64,000 nucleotides of DNA from JBCFAY01 sp038562375 (GCA_038562375.1 JBCFAY010000017.1:7681-71680), one strand, 5' to 3'. Numbered from the stretch's first letter, positions 7,642 through 16,522 are shown. Numbers and translations are program-made. Notes: generated by a model not told the origin, from the letters alone.

Positions 7642-8532
7642 TTAGAGGCGCGGCCGTTTGACGCCGTCGTCCACATTTACTTGCTCCGGGGGCGTAAGCA
7701 GGCACTCCGGCGCAAGCAGGATGTGCCTTAAAAGCTTCATGGCGCTCGCGTAATAGTATCCGTCGCAAATACGCTCGTCCGTCACGAACTTTAAGCCGAT
7801 CGTGCGGGTAATTTCCCGGGATCCAGTTTCGGAAACCGTATGGACGCGCACCTTGTTGCCCATCGCCACGAAGATGCTGCATGTTCCAAACTCATAAAGA
7901 TGGTGGTAGATCGGCCCGATCCCGAGGGAGCCGAGATTGGTCAAAAACATCGAGCAGTGCCAGGGGCTTACGCTGCTGATAAACTTGGGAAGCTTGCCGA
8001 CATTGTCCATCGCGCGCAACGCCGAGGCCACAAAGCGCATGAGGAAGGTAGGAAGCTTTTGCAGCACACGCGAGGTTTTATCCGAATCGTTCTGCGCGCC
8101 GATGCTCTTGTCGAGCTCGCTTTTGACGCGTTCGACCACATCGGCAAGCGTATCGGTCGGCTCAAACTCCGGCTTGATCAGCGTTTCCTCTCCATGCTCC
8201 GAAATGGAGCGCTTGATGATCAGCGAGATGTTGATATGGTTGCGCGCATAAATCTTGTTCCAGACGATGAACCGGTTCAAATAAGGGCGCTGTGCGATTA
8301 GGCGAACCATCGCGGCCATGATGACGTGCATAAACGTTAGGTCGGGCATATCCTGCTTGTGCTTTCGGATGAACGATTCGATGCCTTCGATAGGGATGTT
8401 GCTCTCAAATAAGTTCTGCGAGTCGATCCGCGTCCGGAGGATAAAGGGAACCACGGCGAACACAGGATCGACGTTGCGCACCCGCCAGCCGTCGTATCGG
8501 TCGAACAAACCCCGCTTAAAAGTATGCTGCAT
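7642..8532 (-). CDS. Stand-alone 2-oxoacid dehydrogenase E2 / chloramphenicol acetyltransferase-fold protein
   Basis: A 296-residue protein aligning over its length with the catalytic domain of dihydrolipoyl acyltransferases (2-oxoacid_dh, CAT superfamily). It lacks lipoyl and subunit-binding domains. A GGAGG six bases before the ATG at 8532 fixes the start; an upstream in-frame start would extend into an unrelated leader. In the family the active-site motif reads DHRxxDG. Here it is DERICDG (residues 252-258), so the catalytic His is Glu253. There are no E1 or E3 genes nearby. It could be a structural or binding relative, or an acyltransferase with altered chemistry. Confidence 0.8.
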   Translation of the reverse strand: MQHTFKRGLFDRYDGWRVRNVDPVFAVVPFILRTRIDSQNLFESNIPIEGIESFIRKHKQDMPDLTFMHVIMAAMVRLIAQRPYLNRFIVWNKIYARNHINISLIIKRSISEHGEETLIKPEFEPTDTLADVVERVKSELDKSIGAQNDSDKTSRVLQKLPTFLMRFVASALRAMDNVGKLPKFISSVSPWHCSMFLTNLGSLGIGPIYHHLYEFGTCSIFVAMGNKVRVHTVSETGSREITRTIGLKFVTDERICDGYYYASAMKLLRHILLAPECLLTPPEQVNVDDGVKRPRL

Positions 8533-8575
8533 GATTCCTCCAAATAAATGATGCCTATGAGGATATTTTGATGAC

Positions 8576-8604
8576 ATTGTACCATGATGCAGACATGTCA
8601 ACAA
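8576..8604 (-). promoter_or_regulatory. Candidate promoter of the E2-like gene
   Basis: On the minus strand, TTGTTG (8604-8599), a 17-bp spacer and TACAAT (8581-8576). An overlapping TTGACA would have only a 14-bp spacer. It is about 45 bp before the start codon. Confidence 0.5.
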
Positions 8605-8659
8605 GCCAAAATTGGGGCGCATCCCAGCGTTGCTCACCCCGGAAACGATGCTCTAGCTC

Positions 8660-8688
8660 TATACAAAATCCTGCAAATACGGTATGAT
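8660..8688 (+). promoter_or_regulatory. Candidate promoter of the threonine-synthase-like gene
   Basis: TATACA (8660-8665), a 17-bp spacer and TATGAT (8683-8688), 62 bp before the chosen start. Confidence 0.5.
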
Positions 8689-8750
8689 AGGTGCAGATAA
8701 ATATTCGGCACGGCACGAAAGGTGCCCGAAAAACTGAGGAGATTGTAAAG

Positions 8751-9983
8751 ATGAACAACGTTGTCGGCTATCGTTGCACATTGTGCAAGGCTGAATTTCC
8801 CTACACTGAGATGCTCACATGCCCGCACTGCGGAGAAAAAGGGATCCTGGACATCATATACGATTATTCGCACATCAAAAAGGTGTTTTCGCGCGAGTCG
8901 CTCGCGAAAGATCATAACAACAGCATGTGGCGCTATGCGGCGCTGATGCCGATCAAGGGCAACGGTTTGGACCGTTATCTGCGCGTCGGCTGGACGCCGC
9001 TGTATCGTTCCAACTCCCTGGAAAAAGAGCTCGGCATCAAAGCGCTGTACATCAAGGACGATGGGATCAATCCGACCGCATCGCTCAAGGATCGCGCTTC
9101 CGGCGTCGCCGTCGCGAAGGCCATCGAGCTTGGCTACGATACCATCGCCTGCTCGTCGACCGGGAACGCCGCGTCGTCCTGCGCGGGCAACGCCGCGCGC
9201 ATGGGCCTCAAGACCGTGATTTTCGTGCCGCAGCGCGCGCCGGAAGGCAAGGTCGCTCAGCTCAAAATCTTCGGGGCGAAGGTCGTTTCCGTAAAGGGCG
9301 ATTACCGCGCGACATTTGAACTAAGCCGCGCCGCGATCGATAAATACGGCTGGTATAACCGTAACGCCGGCATCAACCCCGTGATGACGGAGGGCAAAAA
9401 GACCGTTTCACTTGAGATCGCCGAGCAGCTTTCCTGGCAGCCGACCGACTGGATCGCCGTGTCCGTCGGCGACGGATGCACGATCGGCGGCGTGTACAAC
9501 GGCCTGAAGGATCTCTATGAGCTCGGTATGATCGATCGCATCCCCAAAATACTCGGTGTACAGTCTACCGGCTGCAGCCCGTTCGTCACGGCCGCGGCGA
9601 CCGGCGCGGAACTTGTGCCGACGGAGGAGAACACCATCGCAGATTCCATCGCGGTCGGCGTACCGCGCAATCCGATCAAAGCCCTGCGCGCCGTCAAGGA
9701 ATCCGGCGGCACCTGGATCGCGGTGTCGGATGACGAAATCCTCGAGGCAATGCGGGTGCTTGGGCGCACCGAAGGCGTATTCGGCGAGCCTGCGGGCGTA
9801 ACGGCGACCGCCGGAGTATGTGCCGCCGTGAAGCAGGGGATCATCAAGTCCAACGAATCCGTGACGACGATCTCCACAGGAAGCGGCCTCAAAGACGTTA
9901 AAAACGCCCTCCGTGCGGCGGGCTCGCCGATGCTTTGCGAACCGACGCTCGAAGCGCTCGAAGCGAGCGGAATCCTCGGCTAA
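8751..9983 (+). CDS. thrC: Threonine synthase-like PLP enzyme with N-terminal zinc ribbon
   Basis: A 410-residue fold-type II PLP enzyme. It is predicted to convert O-phosphohomoserine to threonine. A two-CxxC ribbon opens the protein (CTLCKAEF...CPHCGEKG, about residues 8-28). PLP-binding Lys113 lies in NPTASLKDRAS, and a TGNAASSCAGNAA substrate loop and a C-terminal STGSGLKD motif follow. The ATG at 8751 has GAGGAG at 8736-8741; an upstream in-frame ATG at 8691 has none. This is the compact, ribbon-bearing form of threonine synthase, distinct from the longer form at 48675. A related activity on another phospho-amino acid is possible. Confidence 0.8.
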   Translation: MNNVVGYRCTLCKAEFPYTEMLTCPHCGEKGILDIIYDYSHIKKVFSRESLAKDHNNSMWRYAALMPIKGNGLDRYLRVGWTPLYRSNSLEKELGIKALYIKDDGINPTASLKDRASGVAVAKAIELGYDTIACSSTGNAASSCAGNAARMGLKTVIFVPQRAPEGKVAQLKIFGAKVVSVKGDYRATFELSRAAIDKYGWYNRNAGINPVMTEGKKTVSLEIAEQLSWQPTDWIAVSVGDGCTIGGVYNGLKDLYELGMIDRIPKILGVQSTGCSPFVTAAATGAELVPTEENTIADSIAVGVPRNPIKALRAVKESGGTWIAVSDDEILEAMRVLGRTEGVFGEPAGVTATAGVCAAVKQGIIKSNESVTTISTGSGLKDVKNALRAAGSPMLCEPTLEALEASGILG

Positions 9984-10060
9984 GCACTAAAACAGGCGGA
10001 GCTGTTGCTTGATCAGGGAATATGGCGCGCCTGTTTTGATCAAACGCATATGAATTGGAG

Positions 10061-10104
10061 CTGTGGGCGATTCAGACACTTGTCTGCGCCCGCAGTTTTC
10101 TTTA
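10061..10104 (+). terminator. Intrinsic terminator after thrC-like gene
   Basis: CTGTGGGCG (10061-10069) pairs with CGCCCGCAG (10087-10095), topped by a CAGAC/GTCTG stem, and is followed by TTTTCTTTATT. A second, looser stem (AAAACAGGCG at 9989-9998 with CGCCTGTTTT at 10028-10037) lies just upstream. Confidence 0.75.
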
Positions 10105-10446
10105 TTGTCCGTCTGCATTGGCATGGTTTATTTGCCCGTTGCCGGCATTGTTCGATAGCCAGATTCTGCTTTGTCCCGACCCGCTTCGCGCAGTGCGGCG
10201 GATAAAGATTATTCTCGTGGGGAACCTAATCTGTGTTCCTGTGAAGATTCTGCGCGATCGCCATATTCTGATAAAGTGGTTTTGCGTATAGTATCAGTAT
10301 TTCAAAAGGAAAGGAAGTGGAATTACGAAACAGTCAAGACACGAATGTGCCTGTTTTCGTTGGAACCGAGAGTCTTTTCGAGTTTCAGCATCGTCCTTCG
10401 GCGCGTCGGCCATTGTTGAACGCTGTGAAACATGCTGAAATAGGGG
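10105..10446. other. Intergenic stretch without recognisable genes
   Basis: Short frames exist but have no ribosome binding site and no recognisable protein. I see no RNA motif here. It precedes a strong promoter. Confidence 0.5.
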
Positions 10447-10475
10447 TTTACAAATCAAAAAAAAACCGGTAAAAT
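10447..10475 (+). promoter_or_regulatory. Promoter of the PLP-enzyme gene
   Basis: TTTACA (10447-10452), a 17-bp spacer containing an A-tract, and TAAAAT (10470-10475), about 70 bp before the ATG. Confidence 0.7.
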
Positions 10476-10544
10476 ATAACCAGTATGTACGCCAGAGAGA
10501 TCCATGTATATGGACTCTAAATAAATTAATGGAGAGTAGCTGCC

Positions 10545-12017
10545 ATGATTGATTTGACTGTAAACCGGGACAAATTGAAGAATACCATCAAGCGCGCGAA
10601 AGAAAACAACATCATCATCCCGACCCTGGCGCAGATGAAGAACCCGGACCTGATCCCTGAGAAGATCAAGAATAAACTGAAGAACATCGGTCTTTGGGAT
10701 ATCAGCCCGCTGAATTTGTTCCGCATCACTTGGAGAAACGAACCGACGATGAACGGCGGCGGCTATGGCGACGTCAATTATCTTGAGATCCCCAGCGCCC
10801 TCACCGGCGTAAAGGCCAGGATCGTTGTTTTGATCGGCAAGTGGTTCCCGACAGGTTGCCATAAGGTCGGCGCTTCCTTCGGGTGCCTCGTTCCGCGTTT
10901 GGTTACCGGGCAGTTTGATCCCACCTATCATAAGGCCGTTTGGCCCTCCACCGGCAACTACTGCCGCGGCGGCGCCTATAACTCCAAGCTTCTTTCCTGC
11001 GACTCCATCGCCATCCTGCCCGCTGAAATGAGCAAGGAACGCTTCGAGTGGCTGGCCGAGATCGCCGGCGAAGTCATCGCGACCCCCGGCTGCGAGAGCA
11101 ACGTCAAGGAAATCTTCGACAAAACCTGGGAGCTTCGCAATACGCGTGAAGATGTCGTCATCTTCAACCAATTTGAAGAGATGGGCAACCCGCTGTGGCA
11201 CTATCAGGTGACCGGTAAAGCGATTGCGGACGTGATCGATAAAATCAAGGGCGAAAACGGCCGTCTCGCTGGCGCTTGCTTCACCTCCGGTTCCGCCGGC
11301 ACGATGAGCGCGGGCGATTATCTCAAGGAAGTTTGGCCCCATGCGAAGCTGGGCGCCGGCGAGGCGCTGCAATGCCCGACGCTGCTGAACAACGGGTTCG
11401 GCGGACATAGGATCGAAGGCATCGGCGACAAGCACGTGCCCTGGATCCACAATGTCAAGAATACCGACATGGTCGTTGCGATCGATGACGAGGACAGCCA
11501 GAACCTGATCCGCCTGTTCAACGATCCCACCGGCAAGGAATACCTGATCAAGGAGCTGGGCCTGTCGAAGGACTTCGTCGAGAAGCTGTCGTTCCTCGGC
11601 ATCTCCGGTATCGCCAATGTGCTTTGCTGCATCAAGATGGCGAAATACTATGAGAGCACCGAGAACGATATCTTTGCGACCGTCGCTACGGACTCCGCCG
11701 TAATGTACACCAGCCGTATCCAGGAGCTCAACGACGCCGACGGCGGCTACGACGCCAACAAGGCTGCCCGCGACTACTACGAGCATATGCACGGCGTGCG
11801 TACCGACAATATGGAAGAGCTGACCTATGAGACCCGCAAGCGCATCCACAACCTCAAGTACTATACCTGGGTGGAGCAGCAGGGTAAGACGATCGATGAG
11901 ATCAACGCGCAGTGGTACGATGAGAACTACTGGACATCGGTCCATGATCAAATCACCGAAGTCGATGCTCTTATCAACGAATTCAACGAGCAGACCGGCT
12001 TGCTCAAGAACCTGTAA
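10545..12017 (+). CDS. PLP-dependent fold-type II enzyme, substrate unassigned
   Basis: A 490-residue cytoplasmic protein of the tryptophan-synthase-beta/cysteine-synthase superfamily. The likely PLP lysine is Lys107 in TGCHKVGASFG, and a phosphate-binding loop GSAGTMSAGD follows around residue 250. It is longer than cysteine synthase (about 310 residues) and has an extra C-terminal region of about 100 residues. The PLP subunit of 2-amino-4-oxopentanoate thiolase (OrtB) is a family of similar size, but no other ornithine-degradation gene is adjacent, so this is only a guess. GGAGAG before the ATG supports the start. It appears to be a single-gene transcript with its own promoter and terminator. 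Confidence 0.75.
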   Translation: MIDLTVNRDKLKNTIKRAKENNIIIPTLAQMKNPDLIPEKIKNKLKNIGLWDISPLNLFRITWRNEPTMNGGGYGDVNYLEIPSALTGVKARIVVLIGKWFPTGCHKVGASFGCLVPRLVTGQFDPTYHKAVWPSTGNYCRGGAYNSKLLSCDSIAILPAEMSKERFEWLAEIAGEVIATPGCESNVKEIFDKTWELRNTREDVVIFNQFEEMGNPLWHYQVTGKAIADVIDKIKGENGRLAGACFTSGSAGTMSAGDYLKEVWPHAKLGAGEALQCPTLLNNGFGGHRIEGIGDKHVPWIHNVKNTDMVVAIDDEDSQNLIRLFNDPTGKEYLIKELGLSKDFVEKLSFLGISGIANVLCCIKMAKYYESTENDIFATVATDSAVMYTSRIQELNDADGGYDANKAARDYYEHMHGVRTDNMEELTYETRKRIHNLKYYTWVEQQGKTIDEINAQWYDENYWTSVHDQITEVDALINEFNEQTGLLKNL

Positions 12018-12043
12018 ACGATACTGGAACGGTTCAAGACCAG

Positions 12044-12072
12044 GAGGCATCCCAACCGGGATGCCTCTTTTA
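12044..12072 (+). terminator. Intrinsic terminator after the PLP enzyme
   Basis: GAGGCATCCC (12044-12053), loop AACC, GGGATGCCTC (12058-12067), then TTTTA. A 10-bp perfect stem. Confidence 0.85.
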
Positions 12073-12392
12073 TGCGCTAAGACGGGCTTACGGGTCAGGT
12101 TTGTATGACTCATTCCGTTTCGTGCCGAATATGCGTGATGAACTTAGGCGGAAAAAACGCTGCGTCTGAAACAACCAGCAATAGAAACGCGCGGCGGCCC
12201 GCTGCTTTTCACGTTCGATGCATGATGGAGAAAATCAGGTGAATTCAATAAAGAAGCGGGGGGGTCCCTTGAAAAAGTGCCGGCCCGCCCGTCAGCCGTA
12301 GATCTTATATCAGTATTAACACCACAATNNNNNNNNNNGGTCCTATTTAATTGCGGACGAGCCGCGATTCAGCGATAGAGCTTAAAGCGTTA
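12073..12392. other. Intergenic region containing a scaffold gap
   Basis: Ten Ns occupy 12329-12338, marking a join between contigs of unknown true distance. No gene is supported on either side of the gap. A G7 run lies near 12262, close to the break. Features left and right of this point should not be assumed adjacent. Confidence 0.9.
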
Positions 12393-13307
12393 TTACGCGA
12401 AGAATCCCGTGATGATGGAAACGATTTCTTCACCGATACGCTTCTGTGCTTCGGAAGTGGAAGCGCCGACGTGGGGCGTACCGGATACGCGCGGATGGGT
12501 ATACAGGGCAACGTTCTTCGAGGGTTCTTCCGCGAACACGTCGAGGCCTGCGCCGCGGACCTTGCCGCTGTCGAGAGCTTCAAGAAGATCGGCCTCGTCG
12601 ACGTTGCTGCCGCGCGAGGTATTGATGATCACGACGCCGTCCTTCATCTTGGCGATGGTTTCCTTGCGGATCGTGGCGGGCTCGCCGGGCAGCGTGGGGG
12701 TATGGAGCGAGATGAAATCGGAGGAAGCAAACAGCTCATCCATCTCAACATACTTCATGTTTTCGTTCTCGAGCCCCGGCACCTTGAAGATATCGTATGC
12801 GAGGACCTTCATGCCGAGCGCCTGGCAACGGCGGCCGAGAGCCTGACCGATGCGGCCGTAGCCGATGATGCCGACGGTCTTGCCGGTCATCTCGATGCCC
12901 TTATAGGCGTTCTTCTCCCATTTGCCTTCGCGTATGGTAGCGCCCGCGACGCTGATGAAGCGGGCCACGGAGAACATGTGTGCGAGCGCGAGTTCGGCGA
13001 CCGCATCGGAGCTGGCCTTCGGGGTATTGGTGACCTTGATGCCCTTGCTCTCAGCGTATTCGACATCGATATTGTCCACGCCGACGCCGCCGCGGATGAT
13101 GAGCTTAAGCCTGCCGCCCGCTACCGCTGCATCGATGATGGGTGCGCGAACCTTGGTGGCGGAGCGTACGACGAGAACGTCAAACTGTTTAACCTGCTCC
13201 TTTAAATCTTCGGGTTCATAGAACTGCTGGACAACCTCAAAGCCTGCGGCGGTCAGCGCCGTGACGCCGCTCTTATCCATTCCGTCGGATGCTAAAATGC
13301 GAATCAT
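12393..13307 (-). CDS. serA: D-3-phosphoglycerate dehydrogenase, short form without ACT domain
   Basis: A 304-residue D-2-hydroxyacid dehydrogenase for the first step of serine synthesis, oxidising 3-phosphoglycerate to 3-phosphohydroxypyruvate with NAD. It has the Rossmann motif GIIGYGRIGQALG, the arginine segment NTSRGSNVDE, and a C-terminal catalytic histidine in GTPHVGASTSEAQ. It ends soon after that motif, so the regulatory ACT domain of longer SerA proteins is absent. GGGAGG precedes the ATG. serC lies 100 bp upstream on the same strand, and the pair gives two of the three serine-pathway steps. serB is not in the window. Confidence 0.92.
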   Translation of the reverse strand: MIRILASDGMDKSGVTALTAAGFEVVQQFYEPEDLKEQVKQFDVLVVRSATKVRAPIIDAAVAGGRLKLIIRGGVGVDNIDVEYAESKGIKVTNTPKASSDAVAELALAHMFSVARFISVAGATIREGKWEKNAYKGIEMTGKTVGIIGYGRIGQALGRRCQALGMKVLAYDIFKVPGLENENMKYVEMDELFASSDFISLHTPTLPGEPATIRKETIAKMKDGVVIINTSRGSNVDEADLLEALDSGKVRGAGLDVFAEEPSKNVALYTHPRVSGTPHVGASTSEAQKRIGEEIVSIITGFFA

Positions 13308-13352
13308 TATCGATTACCTCCCAAAAATTATCGTTTGTCACAACGTAGTTCA

Positions 13353-13388
13353 CGCGGCAATCCACCTTGTTACGGGCAAATTGCCGCG
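13353..13388 (-). repeat. Inverted repeat between serC and serA
   Basis: CGCGGCAA (13353-13360) and TTGCCGCG (13381-13388) form an 8-bp stem with a 20-base loop in the 100-bp gap. No T-run follows. It could tune the serC/serA ratio or protect RNA ends. Confidence 0.4.
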
Positions 13389-13407
13389 CTGTGTCTCATA
13401 GGGAAAA

Positions 13408-14502
13408 CTATTTCTTCTTGGCTTCAAACTTCTTGAGGAAGTCGACCAGCGCCTGTGCGCCCTCCTTGGGCATGGCGTTGTAAACGGAAGCGCGCAGGCC
13501 GCCCACGCTCTTGTGGCCCTTGAGGTTGTCATAGCCCGCGGCCTTGGTGGCGGAAACCACCTCGGCGTCCAAGTCCTTGTCGCCGGTGACAAACGGGATG
13601 TTCATCAGGGAGCGGTACTCTTTGTCAACCGTACCCTTGAACATCTTGGACTGATCTAAGAAGTCGTAAATCACCTTGGCCTTTTCCTCGTTGAGCTTGG
13701 CCATGCCCTCAAGGCCGCCGATGCTCAGCAGGTACTTAAAGACCAGGCCGCACACGTAGATGGACCAAGTGTTGGGCGTATTGTACATCGAGCCGTTCTC
13801 GGCATGGGTATCATAACGCATGTAGGTGGGGACCTTCTCGTCGAGATCATTGCGGATAAGATCCTCACGCACGATGACGATGACCATGCCGGCGGGGCCG
13901 ATGTTTTTCTGCACGCCGCCGTAGATCATGCCGTAATCGCTGACGTTGCAGGGCTTGGAGAGGAACATGGAGGACTGGTCGGACACGAGCACCTTGCCCT
14001 TGGTATTGGGGAGATTCTGGTAGGTGGTGCCGTGGATCGTCTCGTTTTCGCAGATGTAAACATAGTCCGCGTCCGGGCTGACGGGAAGGTCGGACACGTC
14101 GGGAATGTAGCAGTAATTTCTGTCCTTACTGCTCGCCAAAAGGTTTACCGTGCCGTACTTCTTGGCTTCTTTATATGCCTTCTCGCTCCACGAGCCGGTG
14201 ACGATGTAGTCCGCCACGCCGTTCTTCATCAGATTCATGGGGATCATGGCGAATTGCAGCGTTGCGCCGCCTTGGATGAAGAGAACCTTGTAGTTTTCAG
14301 GGATGTTCATCAGGGTGCGAAGGTCGGCTTCGGCTTCGTCAATGATGGTCTGATAAACCTTGGAGCGATGGCTCATCTCCATAACGCTCATGCCGGAACC
14401 TTTGTAGTTGATCAAATCTTTCTGGGCTTCTTCAAGTACCGGGAGGGGGAGCATGGAAGGGCCTGCGGAAAAATTGTAGATTCTGTCGTATGCGAGCGCC
14501 AT
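13408..14502 (-). CDS. serC: Phosphoserine aminotransferase
   Basis: A 364-residue class V aminotransferase that converts 3-phosphohydroxypyruvate and glutamate to phosphoserine. The N-terminus YDRIYNFSAGPSMLP is diagnostic, and the PLP lysine lies in GGVQKNIGPAG. AGGAGAG sits before the ATG at 14502; a longer in-frame start at 14535 would swallow that site. First gene of a serC-serA transcript. Confidence 0.95.
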   Translation of the reverse strand: MALAYDRIYNFSAGPSMLPLPVLEEAQKDLINYKGSGMSVMEMSHRSKVYQTIIDEAEADLRTLMNIPENYKVLFIQGGATLQFAMIPMNLMKNGVADYIVTGSWSEKAYKEAKKYGTVNLLASSKDRNYCYIPDVSDLPVSPDADYVYICENETIHGTTYQNLPNTKGKVLVSDQSSMFLSKPCNVSDYGMIYGGVQKNIGPAGMVIVIVREDLIRNDLDEKVPTYMRYDTHAENGSMYNTPNTWSIYVCGLVFKYLLSIGGLEGMAKLNEEKAKVIYDFLDQSKMFKGTVDKEYRSLMNIPFVTGDKDLDAEVVSATKAAGYDNLKGHKSVGGLRASVYNAMPKEGAQALVDFLKKFEAKKK

Positions 14503-14677
14503 TTTAATTCTCTCCTGTTCAATCATTATTTGCATTTACGGCAACAATTCTTTATGATCGGCCCGGCGACGCCGCGCTTCGTCTAACCGATAAAATCAAC
14601 GCCGAATCAAACGACGTTATTTCATATGGTAAGGATGCCCCGGAGGCAAGGGGATAAACCGCATTCTTCCAGATGCT

Positions 14678-14706
14678 ATTATACAATCTTTACGTCGAGA
14701 TATCAA
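14678..14706 (-). promoter_or_regulatory. Sigma-A promoter of serC-serA
   Basis: On the minus strand, TTGATA (14706-14701), a 17-bp spacer and TATAAT (14683-14678). The leader to the serC start is about 170 nt, long enough for control elements, but I recognise no known riboswitch or T-box in it. Confidence 0.8.
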
Positions 14707-14962
14707 CCGCATATTTTCAATATTTCACGAAAAAATCAGTAGAAATATCAAAGGAATTCAGCGTTTTGGAACATTTGATCGCGGATAATATTTTATCAAT
14801 AAGTAAAAAATTGATGATCCCATAAATCAAATGTGTATCGAACGAAAAAGGCGAAGCGAAATCGCAACCGCAAGCGTGTTCGGCTGAATTTTGCCTGATG
14901 TTAAACAGTCGGTCGGAAGTAAAGCGATACGGATCATAGGCGAAGTCTTCCTATTCCCGAGT

Positions 14963-14991
14963 TTGACGCGAAAGTTGCGCTGGGGTATGAT
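14963..14991 (+). promoter_or_regulatory. Sigma-A promoter of the decarboxylase
   Basis: TTGACG (14963-14968), a 17-bp spacer and TATGAT (14986-14991). The predicted start site is near 14998. Confidence 0.75.
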
Positions 14992-15010
14992 TGAATTGCA
15001 AATCAGTGTC

Positions 15011-15095
15011 GCAGTCGCCAATGTGTTCGGCGACTGCTTGCATGAAGAAACGTCTCTGTGCGCCGCTCGGTCGCCGCATCTGTAGCGCAGAGACG
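15011..15095 (+). promoter_or_regulatory. Two tandem hairpins in the decarboxylase leader
   Basis: Hairpin 1: GCAGTCGCC (15011-15019) with GGCGACTGC (15029-15037). Hairpin 2: CGTCTCTGTGC (15051-15061) with GCGCAGAGACG (15085-15095). The second ends 8 bases before the AAGGAG site. Both fall in the predicted 118-nt leader, so they may control translation or RNA stability. Confidence 0.55.
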
Positions 15096-15115
15096 ATAAT
15101 GATGAAGGAGCGCAT

Positions 15116-16522
15116 ATGGGAAAACAGCTTCAAGAGGTTTTGGGCGAATATTGCTCGTCCAATCCGGCGCGCTTTCATATGCCGGGCCACAAGGGGCGCG
15201 GGCTCAACGGCTTTTGGCGCGGCGATTTGGCCCAATGGGATGTGACGGAGCTGCCGCAAACAGACCAACTGCACGCTCCGGAGGCCGCGATACGTCAAAC
15301 GGAAGCAAACTGCGCCGGAGCGTTCGGCGCAAAACGGACATTTTTATTGGTGAACGGTTCGACCGTCGGGATCGAGGCGATGCTGCTGTGCTGCAGCGGC
15401 TTTGAGCGCGTTCTTCTCGATCGCGCCTGCCATCGCAGCGTTCTGTCCGGGGCCGCTCTCGCCGGGATCGATGTTGATTTTATTGAGCCGCAGACGGCTG
15501 ATCTGCCGGGAGGCTTCGGGGTGGTCGACGCGGAAACGCTGGGCAACGAGCTTCGTTCCCGCCGTGCGGACGCCGTTCTGATCACCTCTCCGAATTATTA
15601 CGGGCTTTGCGCGGACCTCGATGCGCTGAGCGAGGTCGCAAAGCGATACGGAGCGTGGCTGCTCGTCGACGCGGCGCATGGCGCGCACTTCCCATTTTCA
15701 AAACAGCTGCCGCCTTGTCCTGCCGGGAAGGCGCAGCTATGGGTCAACAGCGCGCATAAGACGCTCAATGCGCTCGGGCAGGCGGCGTTCCTGCATGTGG
15801 ACGAGGTCCCGGGGCTGAACGAGTCCAGGGTGCAGCGTATGCTCTCGCTCGTGCAAACGTCAAGCCCGTCCTATCTGCTGATGTGCTCGCTCGATTGGGC
15901 GCGCTACAGCGCGAGCCTTCCGGGGGCATGGGATGCTCAGGTGGAGCGCGCGAATAGGGTGCGGGATCGCATCGCATCGCTGCCGGGGCTCGCTGTTTTG
16001 GGGCCGCAGGCGGTCGGCCAGGCAGGCGTCGCCGCCTTTGATCCGACCAGAATCTGTATCCTTGTGACCCAAAGGGGTATCGACGGTTATCTGGCGGCAA
16101 ACGCCCTCGCTCAGCGGGGTGTGATCGTGGAGATGGCGGACGCGCAATGCGTGGTGTGTATCACTACGCCCGCTGATCCTGATGAATGGTATGAGCGGTT
16201 GATCGACGGACTGATGCATCTGCCGTTTGGCGCACAGGCCCAGGAGCCTCCTGCAGCTTACTTCGACGTCGCAAAACGGGCGATGCCCCTGCGGGAAGCC
16301 GTATTTGCGCCGTCGGAGCCCGTCCCGCTCGCCTCGAGCAAAGGCAGAATACTTTCGGAGGAGGTCGGCGTCTATCCGCCGGGGATTGCCGCTGTGCTGC
16401 CCGGCCAACGGATGAGCGAGAGGGCGATTGCGTACCTGTTGGAGCAGCAGCGGCGCGGAGGCGGCTTGTTTGGGATAACGCAAGGCTGCGTAAGCTGCGT
16501 CAAGGAGGAACCATTAAGATAA
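15116..16522 (+). CDS. Orn/Lys/Arg decarboxylase family protein (YaaO/SpeA-like)
   Basis: A 468-residue fold-type I PLP decarboxylase. It has FHMPGHKGRG near the N-terminus, an LLVNGSTVG segment, a DAAHGAH motif, and PLP-binding Lys215 in SAHKTLNALG. It has the short architecture of Bacillus SpeA/YaaO, without the wing domain of E. coli inducible decarboxylases. The product would be cadaverine, putrescine or agmatine; substrate choice cannot be read. AAGGAG before the ATG supports the start. It stands upstream of darA-holB-ricT, as yaaO does in Bacillus. Confidence 0.9.
   Translation: MGKQLQEVLGEYCSSNPARFHMPGHKGRGLNGFWRGDLAQWDVTELPQTDQLHAPEAAIRQTEANCAGAFGAKRTFLLVNGSTVGIEAMLLCCSGFERVLLDRACHRSVLSGAALAGIDVDFIEPQTADLPGGFGVVDAETLGNELRSRRADAVLITSPNYYGLCADLDALSEVAKRYGAWLLVDAAHGAHFPFSKQLPPCPAGKAQLWVNSAHKTLNALGQAAFLHVDEVPGLNESRVQRMLSLVQTSSPSYLLMCSLDWARYSASLPGAWDAQVERANRVRDRIASLPGLAVLGPQAVGQAGVAAFDPTRICILVTQRGIDGYLAANALAQRGVIVEMADAQCVVCITTPADPDEWYERLIDGLMHLPFGAQAQEPPAAYFDVAKRAMPLREAVFAPSEPVPLASSKGRILSEEVGVYPPGIAAVLPGQRMSERAIAYLLEQQRRGGGLFGITQGCVSCVKEEPLR

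Noticed and set aside
10455..12113. 552-codon minus-strand frame
   Set aside because: Antisense to the PLP enzyme, with His/Val/Arg-rich shadow composition and no ribosome binding site.
12351..13205. 284-codon plus-strand frame
   Set aside because: It lies antisense to serA, whose motifs are unambiguous; long antisense frames are expected at this GC content.
14502..14678. T-box or serine-responsive riboswitch in the serC leader
   Set aside because: The leader is long enough, but no T-box sequence or specifier-loop pattern could be found.
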